Assembly (NCBI RefSeq): GCF_030756675.1 | Contig: NZ_JAVBXD010000021.1 | Coordinates: 1-64,000, forward strand | From: Bacillus multifaciens | GTDB taxonomy: Bacteria > Bacillota > Bacilli > Bacillales > Bacillaceae_G | DNA length: 64,000 nucleotides | Direction: 5' to 3' | Shown: one piece after another, positions 26,152 through 35,273 of the stretch | Layout: the number at the start of each line of letters is the position of its first letter | Numbering within the stretch: the stretch's first letter is position 1 | The notes under the pieces: generated by a model | What the model was told of the DNA's origin: nothing | Databases searched by the model: none | Seen by the model: the letters and a program-made list of their open reading frames with translations, nothing else | Made by a program: the position numbers and the translations under genes

Positions 26152-26958
26152 ATGGAATGGCGTAATGTATATCGTGGGTTTTGTATGGGTGTTAGCGATT
26201 TAATTCCTGGTGTTAGCGGTGGAACGATTGCCGTTGTACTTGGGATTTATGAGCAACTACTTGCTGCAATTAGCGGATTCTTTAGTCGTGAGTGGAAAAA
26301 ACATTTAGGATTTTTAATTCCGCTTGCTGCTGGTGTAGGGGCAGCATTTTTGACGTTAAGTCATGTAATTAAGTATTTACTGGAAAATCATTATGGGCCA
26401 ACGCAGTTTTTCTTCCTTGGTTTAATCTTGAGTATTGTACCAATGCTAATGAAGGAAGCCAATGCGAAAGAAGAATTTAAAGCAGGCCATATTATTATAT
26501 TGTTTGTTGCAGCAGCTCTTGTAGCGGTAACTGCATTTTTTAAGCCGGATAAAGCAGCAGATCCAATTACGACGTTAACAATTTTAAATACGATCGGGCT
26601 ATTCTTGGCAGGTTGGATGGCTAGTATGGCTATGCTACTTCCAGGGATTAGTGGATCATTTATTTTATTACTTATTGGCGTGTATCCGACAGCGATTCAA
26701 GCTTTAACAACATTGAATCTACCATTAATTGCGGTAATTGGTGCGGGGGTTATGGTAGGGTTCGTTGTGAGTAGTAAAGGAATTAGCTATTTATTAACGC
26801 ATTTTAAGAGCGCGACATTTGCGGCAATTATTGGACTTGTGATTGGATCAATTGCAGTCGTGTTTCCTGGTATTCCAACAGGTGGTATATCGATTGTAAG
26901 TTCTATTATTACATTTATTTTAGGATTTGCGATTGTATCATATTTTAGTAAGAAATAA
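26152..26958 (+). CDS. DUF368 membrane protein (undecaprenyl-phosphate translocase family)
   Basis: 268 residues with about eight helices. MGVSDLIPGVSGGTIAVVLGIYE near the N terminus and LLPGISGSFILLLIGVYP in the middle are the twin signatures of DUF368. Members (PopT) have been reported to recycle undecaprenyl phosphate across the membrane for cell-wall synthesis, alongside DedA proteins. The assignment of role is by family. A very strong terminator follows; the gene is alone. Confidence 0.88.
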   Translation: MEWRNVYRGFCMGVSDLIPGVSGGTIAVVLGIYEQLLAAISGFFSREWKKHLGFLIPLAAGVGAAFLTLSHVIKYLLENHYGPTQFFFLGLILSIVPMLMKEANAKEEFKAGHIIILFVAAALVAVTAFFKPDKAADPITTLTILNTIGLFLAGWMASMAMLLPGISGSFILLLIGVYPTAIQALTTLNLPLIAVIGAGVMVGFVVSSKGISYLLTHFKSATFAAIIGLVIGSIAVVFPGIPTGGISIVSSIITFILGFAIVSYFSKK

Positions 26959-26994
26959 GTGATTGAGGGATAGCCCTCAATCACTTATTTTTTT
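26957..26994 (+). terminator. Strong intrinsic terminator
   Basis: AAGTGATTGAGGG and CCCTCAATCACTT form a perfect 13-bp stem with a 4-nt loop followed by ATTTTTTTATTT; it starts within the stop codon of the DUF368 gene. Confidence 0.9.
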
Positions 26995-27011
26995 ATTTGT
27001 AAAAGCTTAAA

Positions 27012-27290
27012 ATCCTTTCTTTTTAAGGGAGGAAGCGAGTGGAGGGCATGTTGTATTCTGCATAGCATCGACTTCCATGTCGGAAAAGAGATTAGTTATT
27101 ATTTTTGTTAATAATTTTTGTGTTTTTACCAATAATATACAAAAGAGGTAGATTTGAAGAAGTTACTTGAGTTTATACATAAGTGAAAAATGAAAAGAAT
27201 GCTTTCCTTTATTACCCCGCCATTCGCAAACAGTAAGTCCCCTGTCACAAAAAAGAGAAGAAGATAGGTGGGGATGAAGATCCTATTTGG
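27012..27290 (+). repeat. Remnants of family C and bcr1-like repeats before lutA
   Basis: 27012-27090 matches family C ends (CTTTTTAAGGGAGGAAGCGAG, GGCATGTTGTATTCTGCATAGC, CTTCCATGTCGG) with the middle missing. 27215-27290 has ACCCCGCCATTCGCAAACAGTAAG and GAAGATAGGTGGGGATGAA, bcr1-like parts. Between them (27091-27214) is AT-rich sequence where I see no clear promoter. Confidence 0.5.
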
Positions 27291-27300
27291 AGGTGTCTAC

Positions 27301-28032
27301 ATGAGAGTGTCGGTATTTATTACGTGTCTTGCTGATGTTTTTTATCCAGAAGTAGGAAAAGATGTTGTTGAAATTCTTGAAGATTTAGGCTGTGAAGTCG
27401 ATTTTCCTAAAAAACAAACTTGCTGTGGTCAGCCTGCTTATAATAGCGGATATCAAAAAGAAACGAAAACAGCTGCAAAGCATATGATTGAAGCATTTGC
27501 TGGTTCAGAGTATGTTGTGGCACCATCAGGCTCTTGCGTTATGATGGTTCACGAGTTTTCAAGTTTATTTTCTGAAAGTGAAACAGAATGGCGCGAAAAA
27601 GCTACGGAACTTGCAAAGAAAACATATGAATTTACACAGTTTATTGTAGAGGTATTAGGAAAAGAAGATTTAGGAGCAAAGCTGCATAAAAAAGCAACCG
27701 TTCATACATCTTGTCATATGAGCCGGTTAATGAATATTAAAGAGCCTCCTCAAACATTATTAAAACATGTAAAAGGCTTGGAAGTTGTTCCGTTGTCTCA
27801 TAATTATGATTGCTGTGGATTCGGCGGTACATTCGCAGTGAAGATGGCGGAAATCTCTGAGGAGATGGTTGAGGAAAAAGTGAAGCATATTATGGAAACG
27901 GGTGCGGAAGTGTTAATCGGGATGGATTGCAGCTGTTTAATGAATATAAAAGGGCGATTAACCCGTCATGGTTACCCAATTGAAGTGAAACATATTGCGC
28001 AAGTATTAAATGAGGATAGAGAGGGGATCTAA
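27301..28032 (+). CDS. lutA: L-lactate utilization protein LutA (CCG-domain Fe-S)
   Basis: 243 residues with two CCG (heterodisulfide-reductase type) domains: [13 protein letters not shown] near 38 and [12 protein letters not shown] near 170, plus conserved CHMSR and GMDCSCLMN. LutA, LutB and LutC together oxidize L-lactate to pyruvate in the electron-transfer chain. ATG at 27301 follows GGAGGTG by 5 nt; an upstream in-frame start lies in repeat sequence. lutB starts 2 bp after its stop. Confidence 0.94.
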   Translation: MRVSVFITCLADVFYPEVGKDVVEILEDLGCEVDFPKKQTCCGQPAYNSGYQKETKTAAKHMIEAFAGSEYVVAPSGSCVMMVHEFSSLFSESETEWREKATELAKKTYEFTQFIVEVLGKEDLGAKLHKKATVHTSCHMSRLMNIKEPPQTLLKHVKGLEVVPLSHNYDCCGFGGTFAVKMAEISEEMVEEKVKHIMETGAEVLIGMDCSCLMNIKGRLTRHGYPIEVKHIAQVLNEDREGI

Positions 28033-28034
28033 AA

Positions 28035-29450
28035 ATGGGAATGAAAATTGGGAACGATCCTTTTCATAAACGTACTGAAACAGGTATCGGGGATCAATTT
28101 ATGAGAAATGCAGTTAAGAAAGCGCAAGATGGTCTTAGAAGTAAGAAATTAAAAGCGACTGAGAGTCTTGGAAATTGGGAGGAATGGCGTTCTTTAGGAG
28201 AAGAAATCCGAAAGCATACATTAGAAAATCTTGATTATTATTTATATCAACTCACGGAAAAGATTGAGGAAAATGGTGGTTCTGTGTATTTCGCAGAGAC
28301 TGCTGAAGATGCAAGGGAATATGTAAAAGGGATTATAAAAAAGAAAAACGCAAAAAAAATTGTAAAGTCAAAATCGATGGTAACGGAAGAAATTAGTCTA
28401 AATGAAGCAATTGAAGAAGTTGGCGGAGAAGTATTAGAAACGGACCTAGCGGAATTTATTTTACAAATTAATGATCATGATCCGCCATCACATATCGTTG
28501 TTCCGTGTCTTCATAAAGATAAAGAAAGCATCTGCGAGTTGTTTAAAGAAAAAATAGGCTATACCGGAACGGCTGATCCTGAAAAAATGGCGAGGTTTGT
28601 CCGGAACTATTTGCGTAATGATTTTTTAACAGCGGATGTAGGCGTGACGGGATGTAATTTTGCTGTTGCGGAGTCCGGGTCTATTTCAATTGTCGCGAAC
28701 GAAGGGAATGCCAGATTAGTTACGACCATTCCGAAAACGTTAATTACCGTGATGGGGATGGAGCGGATTGTCCCAACATGGCAAGAACTTGATGTGTTAG
28801 TAACGCTTTTGTGCCGAAGCTCTGTCGGGCAAAAGTTAACAAGTTATATTACAGGTTTAACGGAACCTGGGGGGACAGATGGACCAGAGGAATTTCATTT
28901 AGTGATTGTTGATAACGGCCGTTCTAATATTTTAGGAACAGAGTTTCAAAGTATTTTGCAATGTATTCGCTGTGCGGCATGTATTAATGTGTGTCCAGTA
29001 TATCGTCATATCGGAGGACATGCATACGGCTCAATCTATCCAGGGCCAATTGGTGCTGTCTTGACGCCGCTTTTAGGCGGATACGATGAGTACAAGGATT
29101 TGCCTTATGCATCCAGCCTTTGCGGAGCTTGTACGGAAGCATGTCCGGTGCGAATACCTTTACATGAATTATTAATTCAGCATCGCAGGCAGATTGTAGA
29201 GGAAGCAAAAAAGTCTCCTGTAGCTTGGGATATGGCGATGAAAGGCTTTGAAAAAATGGTGAAGAGTTCGAGGTCGTTCTCGTTAGCGGCGAGGACAGCT
29301 CCGTATGCATTAAAGCCTTTTACAAAAGGAGATAAAATTGAGCGCGGGGTAGGACCGTTAAAAGCTTGGACAAAAGCAAGGGACTTTCCAGCTCCGAAAA
29401 AACAACTGTTTAGAGATTGGTTTGAAAAGCGGTCAAGGGAGGATCGGTAA
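28035..29450 (+). CDS. lutB: L-lactate utilization protein LutB (iron-sulfur)
   Basis: 471 residues. Two 4Fe-4S cluster motifs, [14 protein letters not shown] and [10 protein letters not shown], lie near 312 and 358 after a DUF162/LUD domain containing [15 protein letters not shown]. It probably carries electrons from lactate oxidation to menaquinone. GAGGGG stands 8 nt before the ATG. The stop overlaps the lutC start by one base, so translation of the operon is coupled. Confidence 0.95.
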   Translation: MGMKIGNDPFHKRTETGIGDQFMRNAVKKAQDGLRSKKLKATESLGNWEEWRSLGEEIRKHTLENLDYYLYQLTEKIEENGGSVYFAETAEDAREYVKGIIKKKNAKKIVKSKSMVTEEISLNEAIEEVGGEVLETDLAEFILQINDHDPPSHIVVPCLHKDKESICELFKEKIGYTGTADPEKMARFVRNYLRNDFLTADVGVTGCNFAVAESGSISIVANEGNARLVTTIPKTLITVMGMERIVPTWQELDVLVTLLCRSSVGQKLTSYITGLTEPGGTDGPEEFHLVIVDNGRSNILGTEFQSILQCIRCAACINVCPVYRHIGGHAYGSIYPGPIGAVLTPLLGGYDEYKDLPYASSLCGACTEACPVRIPLHELLIQHRRQIVEEAKKSPVAWDMAMKGFEKMVKSSRSFSLAARTAPYALKPFTKGDKIERGVGPLKAWTKARDFPAPKKQLFRDWFEKRSREDR

Positions 29451-30151
29451 TGGCTATTCAAAATCGCGAAACATTTTTAGCTAAGCTATCCGAAAGACTT
29501 GGGAGGAAACGTCCGGAAACCGTAGAAAAACCGAGCTGGTCTGTTTCTCCGCAATGGAGCGTTTTTGACGGATTAACGAAGGATGAGCTTGTATTGAAGT
29601 TGATGGAACATTGTGAAACGATTCATACAGAAGTTCTGAGAACAAACAAGGCTAATCTTGCAGAAACATTACACTACTTTATGAAAGAATGGAATATCAA
29701 ATCTGTTATTTATTCACATGATGAACGGTTTGATGAATATAATCTTAGTAATACTTTTACAAATGAAGAGGCAATGCATTTTCATAAATGGGATTTAGCT
29801 CATAAGGAAGAGAGTATTGAATTCGCGAAAACAGCTGATCTTGGAATTACATTTTGTGATATTGCTCTTGCGGAATCAGGAACCGTCGTTTTATATAATG
29901 ATGGAATGAAAGGGAGACACGTTAGTCTTCTTCCTGAATCGTATATTGCTATTGTCCCGAAAAGTACGATCGTCCCTAGGTTAACACAAGCTACAAAGAT
30001 GATTCATCGTCAAAATGTTGAAGGTGAAGCCCCTCCATCTTGTTTGAATTTTATCTCTGGTCCGTCAAACAGTGCTGATATTGAAATGAATCTTGTCGTA
30101 GGAGTACATGGGCCAATAAGAACAGCGTATATTATTGTGGATGATCAATAA
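29450..30151 (+). CDS. lutC: L-lactate utilization protein LutC (LUD domain)
   Basis: 233 residues, LUD/DUF162 domain with the motif TFCDIALAESGTVVLYNDG near 143 and SGPSNSADIEMNLVVGVHGP near the C terminus, which is how the family ends. It is the third subunit of the lactate oxidation complex. A terminator at 30166 ends the operon. No regulator (LutR) is in the window. Confidence 0.94.
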   Translation: MAIQNRETFLAKLSERLGRKRPETVEKPSWSVSPQWSVFDGLTKDELVLKLMEHCETIHTEVLRTNKANLAETLHYFMKEWNIKSVIYSHDERFDEYNLSNTFTNEEAMHFHKWDLAHKEESIEFAKTADLGITFCDIALAESGTVVLYNDGMKGRHVSLLPESYIAIVPKSTIVPRLTQATKMIHRQNVEGEAPPSCLNFISGPSNSADIEMNLVVGVHGPIRTAYIIVDDQ

Positions 30152-30165
30152 TTATTTACTATATG

Positions 30166-30197
30166 GTGATGGGAATCGTCTCCCATCATCTTTTTTC
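30166..30197 (+). terminator. Terminator of lutABC
   Basis: GATGGGA and TCCCATC pair around ATCGTC, followed by ATCTTTTTT. Confidence 0.75.
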
Positions 30198-30224
30198 ATT
30201 TGCTGTAGACATGGGGTTCCTTCG

Positions 30225-30253
30225 TTGTGACAAACTGTATTTGATAGTATAAT
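30225..30253 (+). promoter_or_regulatory. Promoter of the yvcI-crh operon
   Basis: TTGTGA (30225-30230) and TATAAT (30248-30253) with a 17-bp spacer, 52 bp before the yvcI start. Confidence 0.65.
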
Positions 30254-30304
30254 GAAGGAAGTATATAATGGGGATTTCTCCGTTAGTAGCTGAGGTGAAG
30301 AAGT

Positions 30305-30763
30305 TTGCAAAGAGTGACAAACTGTGTGTTAATTAAGGATAATGAAGTTCTTCTATTACAAAAGCCTCGTCGAAACTGGTGGGTTGCTCCAGGTGGTAAA
30401 ATGGAGCGCGGGGAAACGGTAAGAGAATCGGTTGTTCGCGAATATCGCGAAGAAACGGGTATTTATTTGAAAAATCCAGCATTAAAAGGTGTCTTCACTT
30501 TCGTAATCCAAGAAGGAGACAAGGTTGTTTCCGAATGGATGATGTTTTCTTTCTTAGCGACAGATTTTGCAGGAGAAAATAAACTGCAAAGCGAAGAAGG
30601 GATAATAGGCTGGCATACATTTGATAAGATTGATGAGTTGCCAATGGCACCGGGAGATTATCATATTATTGATTATTTAATTAAAGGAAATGGTATTATT
30701 TACGGTACATTTGTATATACACCAGACTTTGAATTACTTTCGTATCGGTTAGATCCGAGTTAA
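30305..30763 (+). CDS. yvcI: Nudix hydrolase YvcI
   Basis: 152 residues. Nudix box G-x5-E-x7-REVxEExG is seen as GGKMERGETVRESVVREYRE and EETG (residues 31-53). The start is TTG at 30305, 7-8 nt after GAGGTGAAG, giving MQRVTNCVLI as in B. subtilis YvcI. It heads the conserved operon yvcI-rapZ-yvcK-whiA-crh. The substrate, a nucleoside diphosphate derivative, is unknown. Confidence 0.88.
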   Translation: MQRVTNCVLIKDNEVLLLQKPRRNWWVAPGGKMERGETVRESVVREYREETGIYLKNPALKGVFTFVIQEGDKVVSEWMMFSFLATDFAGENKLQSEEGIIGWHTFDKIDELPMAPGDYHIIDYLIKGNGIIYGTFVYTPDFELLSYRLDPS

Positions 30764-30781
30764 GCTATGAGGGGGGATATA

Positions 30782-31663
30782 ATGGACGCGCATAATGATA
30801 TTAAAATGGTTATTATTACAGGAATGTCTGGAGCAGGAAAAACGGTTGCCCTGCAAAGCTTTGAGGATTTAGGGTATTTTTGCGTCGATAATTTACCGCC
30901 TATGCTGTTGCCGAAGTTTGTTGAATTAATGGCAGACTCGAAAGGGAAAATGAATAAAGTAGCGCTCGGTATTGATTTACGCGGGCGAGAGTTCTTTGAT
31001 CATTTATGGGGATCGCTTGATGATTTAACAGAACGCACATGGATTATTCCGCATATTTTATTTTTAGATGCAAAAGATAGTACACTTGTAACTCGTTATA
31101 AAGAAACAAGGCGTTCACATCCACTTGCTCCGACGGGTCTTCCGTTAAAGGGAATAGAAGCAGAGCGTTCGTTATTAACAGATATGAAGGCGCGTGCGAA
31201 TATTGTACTTGATACATCGGAATTAAAGCCGAAAGAGCTAAGAGAAAAGATCATTCAATTATTCTCAACTGAGGGTGAACAAGCATTTCGTGTAAACGTA
31301 ATGTCATTTGGATTTAAATATGGTATTCCAATTGATGCTGATTTAGTATTTGATGTTCGTTTTTTACCAAATCCATACTATATTCCACATATGAAGCCAT
31401 TAACAGGTCTTGACGAGGAAGTATCGTCATATGTGCTGAAATTTAACGAAACGCACAAGTTTTTAGAGAAGTTAACAGACCTTATTTCCTTTATGCTTCC
31501 GCATTATAAGCGCGAAGGAAAAAGTCAGCTTGTTATTGCGATTGGATGTACAGGAGGGCAACATCGATCTGTTACACTTGCAGAATATTTAACGAAACAT
31601 TTGAAGCAAGAATATACAACTCATGTATCTCATCGTGATGTGGAGAAGAGAAAGGGACATTAA
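30782..31663 (+). CDS. rapZ: RapZ/YvcJ nucleotide-binding protein
   Basis: 293 residues. P-loop GMSGAGKT at 14-21; later VDNLPP and the C-terminal block [19 protein letters not shown] are hallmarks of RapZ. In E. coli RapZ is an RNA-binding adaptor for GlmZ decay and a sensor of glucosamine-6-phosphate; in B. subtilis YvcJ hydrolyses GTP and affects competence. The ATG at 30782 with GAGGGGGG 5 nt upstream is chosen over a start 15 bp earlier. yvcK begins 3 bp after the stop. Confidence 0.93.
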   Translation: MDAHNDIKMVIITGMSGAGKTVALQSFEDLGYFCVDNLPPMLLPKFVELMADSKGKMNKVALGIDLRGREFFDHLWGSLDDLTERTWIIPHILFLDAKDSTLVTRYKETRRSHPLAPTGLPLKGIEAERSLLTDMKARANIVLDTSELKPKELREKIIQLFSTEGEQAFRVNVMSFGFKYGIPIDADLVFDVRFLPNPYYIPHMKPLTGLDEEVSSYVLKFNETHKFLEKLTDLISFMLPHYKREGKSQLVIAIGCTGGQHRSVTLAEYLTKHLKQEYTTHVSHRDVEKRKGH

Positions 31664-31666
31664 GAG

Positions 31667-32620
31667 ATGGGAAAAGAGAGGAAACCGAAAATCGTTATTA
31701 TGGGGGGCGGAACGGGTCTATCCGTTTTGCTACGCGGTTTAAAAACGTATCCTGTCGACATTACGGCGATTGTAACGGTTGCTGATGATGGGGGAAGCTC
31801 TGGAAGACTTCGGGATGAATTGGAAATTCCGCCTCCTGGAGATATTCGTAATGTGCTTGTTGCGTTGTCTGATGTGGAGCCCCTTGTGGAGGCGTTATTT
31901 CAGCATCGCTTTACATCGGGAGAAGGATTAACAGGACATGCGCTTGGAAATTTATTGTTGGCTGGAATGACAGCTATTACAGGTGATTTCTTTCATGCCA
32001 TTACGGAAACGAGTAAAGTGTTAAATGTGAGAGGGCGTGTACTTCCAGCTGCAAATCAAAGTGTTGTTTTGCATGCGGAATTGGAAGATGGTCAAATTGT
32101 AAGCGGGGAATCAAAAATTCCGTATTACGGGAAAAAAATTAACCGTGTCTTTTTAACACCGGGGGAAGTAGAGCCGCTTCATGAAACGTTAATGGAAATT
32201 CAAAGAGCGGATTTACTTCTATTTGGACCAGGAAGTTTGTATACAAGCATTTTGCCAAATTTAATGGTGAAAAAAATTGGAGATGCGGTTCTTCGCGCAA
32301 AAGCGAAGAAAGCATACATTTGTAATGTTATGACCCAAGCTGGTGAAACAATGGGATATACAGCGTTTGACCATGTGAAAGCATTACATGATCATCTTGG
32401 AGAAGCGTTTATCGATACAGCAATCGTGAACGATGAACCAATCCCATCTCAATTATTAGGGCGTTATGCGAAAGAAATGTCGGAACCAGTTGCAATCGAT
32501 GAAGAGCGTTTTGCTGCACATAATATTAAGTTGATTAAAGGTTGTTTAGCAAAGTATGATGATCAAGTTGTGCGTCATGATACGATAAAACTAGCTTCGA
32601 TTTTATATTCACTAATATAA
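31667..32620 (+). CDS. yvcK: YvcK/GlmR gluconeogenesis and envelope-precursor factor
   Basis: 317 residues, CofD-like fold with GGGTGLSVLLRGLK at the N terminus and VADDGGSSGRLRDE, GDIRNVL and FGPGSLYTSILPNL motifs. In B. subtilis GlmR binds UDP-GlcNAc and stimulates GlmS, being required for growth on gluconeogenic carbon. Position between rapZ and whiA is conserved. A hairpin in the gap to whiA may affect the balance of downstream expression. Confidence 0.94.
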   Translation: MGKERKPKIVIMGGGTGLSVLLRGLKTYPVDITAIVTVADDGGSSGRLRDELEIPPPGDIRNVLVALSDVEPLVEALFQHRFTSGEGLTGHALGNLLLAGMTAITGDFFHAITETSKVLNVRGRVLPAANQSVVLHAELEDGQIVSGESKIPYYGKKINRVFLTPGEVEPLHETLMEIQRADLLLFGPGSLYTSILPNLMVKKIGDAVLRAKAKKAYICNVMTQAGETMGYTAFDHVKALHDHLGEAFIDTAIVNDEPIPSQLLGRYAKEMSEPVAIDEERFAAHNIKLIKGCLAKYDDQVVRHDTIKLASILYSLI

Positions 32621-32635
32621 CTTGTAAGTTTATAA

Positions 32636-32660
32636 AGCGTTACTTCTTTGAGGTAACGCT
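32636..32660 (+). other. Hairpin between yvcK and whiA
   Basis: AGCGTTACTTC and GAGGTAACGCT pair over 11 positions with one wobble and a 3-nt loop. No T-tract follows, so it is more likely a processing or stability element than a terminator. Confidence 0.55.
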
Positions 32661-32708
32661 ACAAATTCATTTAGGGTAGTAGGTTATCATTGCTAGGAGG
32701 TGAAACGG

Positions 32709-33659
32709 TTGTCCTTTGCATCAGAAACAAAGAAGGAGCTAACAAAGCTCGAAATGAAGGAATGCTGTGAGAAAGCAGAGTTGTCAGCATTACTTCGTAT
32801 GAACGGTTCACTCTCCTTTTCAAACCGTCGTGTAATCATTGACATTCAAACAGAAAATGCAGCGATTGCTCGAAGAATTTATACATTATTGAAAAAAGGA
32901 TATAACGTGACAGTTGAACTACTTGTGCGTAAGAAAATGCGCTTAAAGAAAAATAATGTGTACATCGTTCGTTTAGTTGAAAAAGCGCGTGAGATTTTAG
33001 CAGACTTGCACATTGTACGAGAGGACTTTTCGTTTATTCGTGATATTTCACAAGAATTGATTGAGAAAAAGTGTTGTAAACGATCGTACTTACGCGGGGC
33101 ATTTTTAGCTGGCGGTTCCGTTAATAATCCGGAAACATCATCGTATCATTTAGAAGTTTTCTCGTTATACAAGGAACATAATGATGCGATATGTGAGTTG
33201 ATGAATGAGTTTGCGTTAAACAGTAAAACGTTAGAAAGACGAAAAGGGTACATTACGTATTTAAAGGAAGCGGAAAAGATTACCGAGTTCTTAAATATTA
33301 TTGGGGCTCATAGCGCTCTTTTAAGGTTTGAAGATATTCGAATTGTGCGTGATATGCGTAATTCTGTAAATCGTCTTGTGAACTGTGAAACAGCAAACTT
33401 AAATAAAACGATTGGTGCAGCTTTAAGACAAATTGAAAATATTCGTTATATTGACGAGACTGTTGGACTTGATTTTTTACCAGATAAATTACGTGAAATC
33501 GCAGAGCTGCGTATCAATTATCAAGATGTTACATTGAAAGAACTAGGAGAAATGGTATCTGGGGGAAACATTAGTAAATCGGGTATCAATCATCGTTTGC
33601 GTAAAATTGATGACATTGCGGAGAAATTACGCGCTGGTGAAGCAGTTGTAAAAAAATAA
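32709..33659 (+). CDS. whiA: DNA-binding protein WhiA
   Basis: 316 residues: an N-terminal LAGLIDADG-derived domain and a C-terminal HTH ([22 protein letters not shown]). WhiA influences chromosome segregation and cell division in Bacillus and sporulation in Streptomyces. The TTG at 32709 is the start (AGGAGG 7-9 nt upstream, protein then begins [11 protein letters not shown] as in B. subtilis); an in-frame GTG 9 bp earlier sits in the ribosome-binding site. Confidence 0.95.
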   Translation: MSFASETKKELTKLEMKECCEKAELSALLRMNGSLSFSNRRVIIDIQTENAAIARRIYTLLKKGYNVTVELLVRKKMRLKKNNVYIVRLVEKAREILADLHIVREDFSFIRDISQELIEKKCCKRSYLRGAFLAGGSVNNPETSSYHLEVFSLYKEHNDAICELMNEFALNSKTLERRKGYITYLKEAEKITEFLNIIGAHSALLRFEDIRIVRDMRNSVNRLVNCETANLNKTIGAALRQIENIRYIDETVGLDFLPDKLREIAELRINYQDVTLKELGEMVSGGNISKSGINHRLRKIDDIAEKLRAGEAVVKK

Positions 33660-33680
33660 AAGGAAAAGGGGAATGGAACA

Positions 33681-33938
33681 GTGGTTCAAAAACGGGTAGA
33701 GGTGCTGTTGAAGACTGGATTACAAGCACGTCCGGCAGCGTTGTTTGTACAAGAAGCAAATCGTTTTCAAGCTGATATTTTTATGGAGAAAGACGGCAAA
33801 ACGGTCAATGCTAAGAGTATTATGGGGATTATGAGCTTAGCCGTTGGATCTGGATGTGAAGTTACGATTACAACAGAAGGATCAGATGAGGCAGCAGCAC
33901 TAGAAGCACTTGTTGCTTATGTGCAAAAAGAACAATAA
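33681..33938 (+). CDS. crh: Crh, HPr-like catabolite repression protein
   Basis: 85 residues. HPr fold with glutamine at position 15 (TGLQARPAA) where HPr has the PTS histidine, and Ser46 retained (NAKSIMGIM). It can therefore be phosphorylated by HprK at Ser46 and act with CcpA, but cannot carry PTS phosphate. GTG start. Last gene of the operon; its stop codon lies in the 5' arm of the terminator. Confidence 0.96.
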   Translation: MVQKRVEVLLKTGLQARPAALFVQEANRFQADIFMEKDGKTVNAKSIMGIMSLAVGSGCEVTITTEGSDEAAALEALVAYVQKEQ

Positions 33939-33968
33939 AAAGCTATCGCGAATGTGCGATAGCTTTTT
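33937..33968 (+). terminator. Terminator of yvcI-crh operon
   Basis: AAAAAGCTATCGC and GCGATAGCTTTTT form a perfect stem with a 6-nt loop. Confidence 0.9.
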
Positions 33969-34020
33969 ATTGTGCGCTGCGTTTCGGTGACTGGGCTATT
34001 CGCCTGTCGAAAGCAGTCGA

Positions 34021-34121
34021 GGGGTCTTTATCCCGTGTCGAATCGCCGATATAATGAAAAAAGCGCCGATAAGTTGTGTCGAATCGCCGATATATCGGAA
34101 AAAACGCCGATAAATGAAAAA
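34021..34121 (+). repeat. Phased heptamer array (family B, copy 3)
   Basis: CGCCGAT starts at 34044, 34064, 34085 and 34105 (spacings 20, 21, 20). It begins with GGTCTTTATCCCG, the bcr1-like left end. Near-identical to 25877-25980 in the other orientation. A terminator-like hairpin (AGAGCTATC/GATAGCTCT, 34120-34146) follows. Confidence 0.75.
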
Positions 34122-34151
34122 GAGCTATCGTAAATGATAGCTCTTTTCTTC

Positions 34152-34272
34152 TGATCTAGCTCCAGCGGCTAGAATCTCCGGTCGTTTCGCCCCCTCCGAC
34201 GAGGTAAAAAGCACCTCTCTGTCGGGGGCTCCAACGTCCTACGATTCTGGGCGAGCCGCTTCCGCTTTTCTT
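34152..34272 (+). repeat. Dispersed repeat family A, copy 3
   Basis: GATCTAGCTCCAGCGGCTAG to GAGCCGCTTCCGCTTTTCTT, the same element as at 7807 and 18377, with GAGGTAAAAAGCACCTC as its inner hairpin. Confidence 0.7.
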
Positions 34273-34395
34273 CTGATCTAGCTCCGCCTCCTAGTCCCTT
34301 GCGTCTAAGAACCTTCCGCACGAGAAGATAAAAAGCATCTTCTGTGCGAAAGAACCTTAGCCGATGGGACTGGACAGTCGGCTCCGCTTTTCTTA
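34272..34395 (+). repeat. Diverged repeat of family A type next to clpP
   Basis: Starts TCTGATCTAGCTCCGCCTCC and ends GTCGGCTCCGCTTTTCTTA. The inner part differs from family A but has its own pairing (CTTCCGCACGAGAAGAT with ATCTTCTGTGCGAAAGAA; TAGTCCC with GGGACTG). The last three bases are the reverse complement of the clpP stop codon. Confidence 0.55.
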
Positions 34396-34974
34396 GCGGT
34401 TTGTAAAGATTTTATCGATTAAGCCGTATTCTAATGCTTTTTCTGCTGTCATGAAGTTGTCACGCTCTGTGTCGCGCTCAATTACTTCTAAATCTTGACC
34501 TGTACGCTCAGCAAGGATTTTGTTTAGTTTATCGCGTAAGAATAGGATACGTTTTGCAGCGATTTCGATTTCTGTCGCTTGTCCTTGTGCACCGCCAAGT
34601 GGTTGGTGAATCATAACTTCACTGTTTGGAAGTGCGAAACGTTTTCCTTTTTCACCAGCTGCAAGTAAGAAAGCACCCATAGATGCAGCCATACCGATAC
34701 AAATTGTAGATACGTTTGGTTTAATAAATTGCATTGTATCGTAAATTGCCATACCTGCTGTAATAGAGCCGCCAGGACTGTTGATATATATATGAATATC
34801 TTTCTCTGGGTCTTGTGATTCTAAGAATAAAAGCTGAGAAACGATTGAGTTTGCTACGTTGTCGTCGATTGCGCTTCCAAGCATAATGATGCGGTCTTTT
34901 AATAAGCGAGAGTAAATATCGTAAGCACGTTCCCCGCGATTTGTTTGTTCAATAACTGTAGGAATTAAATTCAT
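34393..34974 (-). CDS. clpP: ATP-dependent Clp protease proteolytic subunit
   Basis: 193 residues with the catalytic triad Ser98 (GMAASMGAF), His123 (MIHQPLGG) and Asp172. ClpP forms the 14-subunit chamber that degrades substrates delivered by ClpX, ClpC and ClpE, including those carrying the tmRNA tag made from ssrA further on. A CtsR operator covers the promoter, so heat and protein stress induce it. AGGAGG precedes the ATG. The stop codon coincides with the end of a repeat element. Confidence 0.97.
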   Translation of the reverse strand: MNLIPTVIEQTNRGERAYDIYSRLLKDRIIMLGSAIDDNVANSIVSQLLFLESQDPEKDIHIYINSPGGSITAGMAIYDTMQFIKPNVSTICIGMAASMGAFLLAAGEKGKRFALPNSEVMIHQPLGGAQGQATEIEIAAKRILFLRDKLNKILAERTGQDLEVIERDTERDNFMTAEKALEYGLIDKIFTNR

Positions 34975-35009
34975 GTGTAACTTCCTCCTTTAACACATTT
35001 GTTAGTTTT

Positions 35010-35039
35010 ATAATACAATTATGGTCAATAAAGGTCAAA
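35010..35039 (-). promoter_or_regulatory. clpP promoter with CtsR operator
   Basis: On the minus strand TTGACC (35038-35033) and TATTAT (35015-35010) have a 17-bp spacer. On the plus strand GGTCAAT-AAA-GGTCAAA (35023-35039) is the CtsR heptanucleotide direct repeat, overlapping the -35 and spacer. Confidence 0.85.
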
Positions 35040-35231
35040 CGAAACCACTTCAGTTTAAAAAATATGTATGTTTATCATGTTAATTCGCTATGAATAAAGA
35101 ATTCCCTTCTTCCGTACCTTCCTCATCATAACCGAATTGGATGAATTTAAACATACTTATGCGCACCCCTTTTTTTAGTGGGCGAGTGCAATTTCTTTGT
35201 TCTCTGCATTTCAGCGGATGTATATAGACAT

Positions 35232-35269
35232 AAAAAAAGAACGCCATTACATATATAAGCGTTCTTTTT
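35232..35269. terminator. Bidirectional terminator after the spoVA-type operon
   Basis: AAAAAGAACGC and GCGTTCTTTTT flank a 14-nt loop; on the minus strand it directly follows the DUF421 gene stop. The remaining space to clpP (35040-35231) shows no gene. Confidence 0.8.
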
Positions 35270-35273
35270 CGTA

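Noticed and set aside
27091-27214. LutR operator or promoter for lutABC
   Set aside because: The AT-rich stretch has no convincing -10/-35 pair or palindrome I could tie to LutR.
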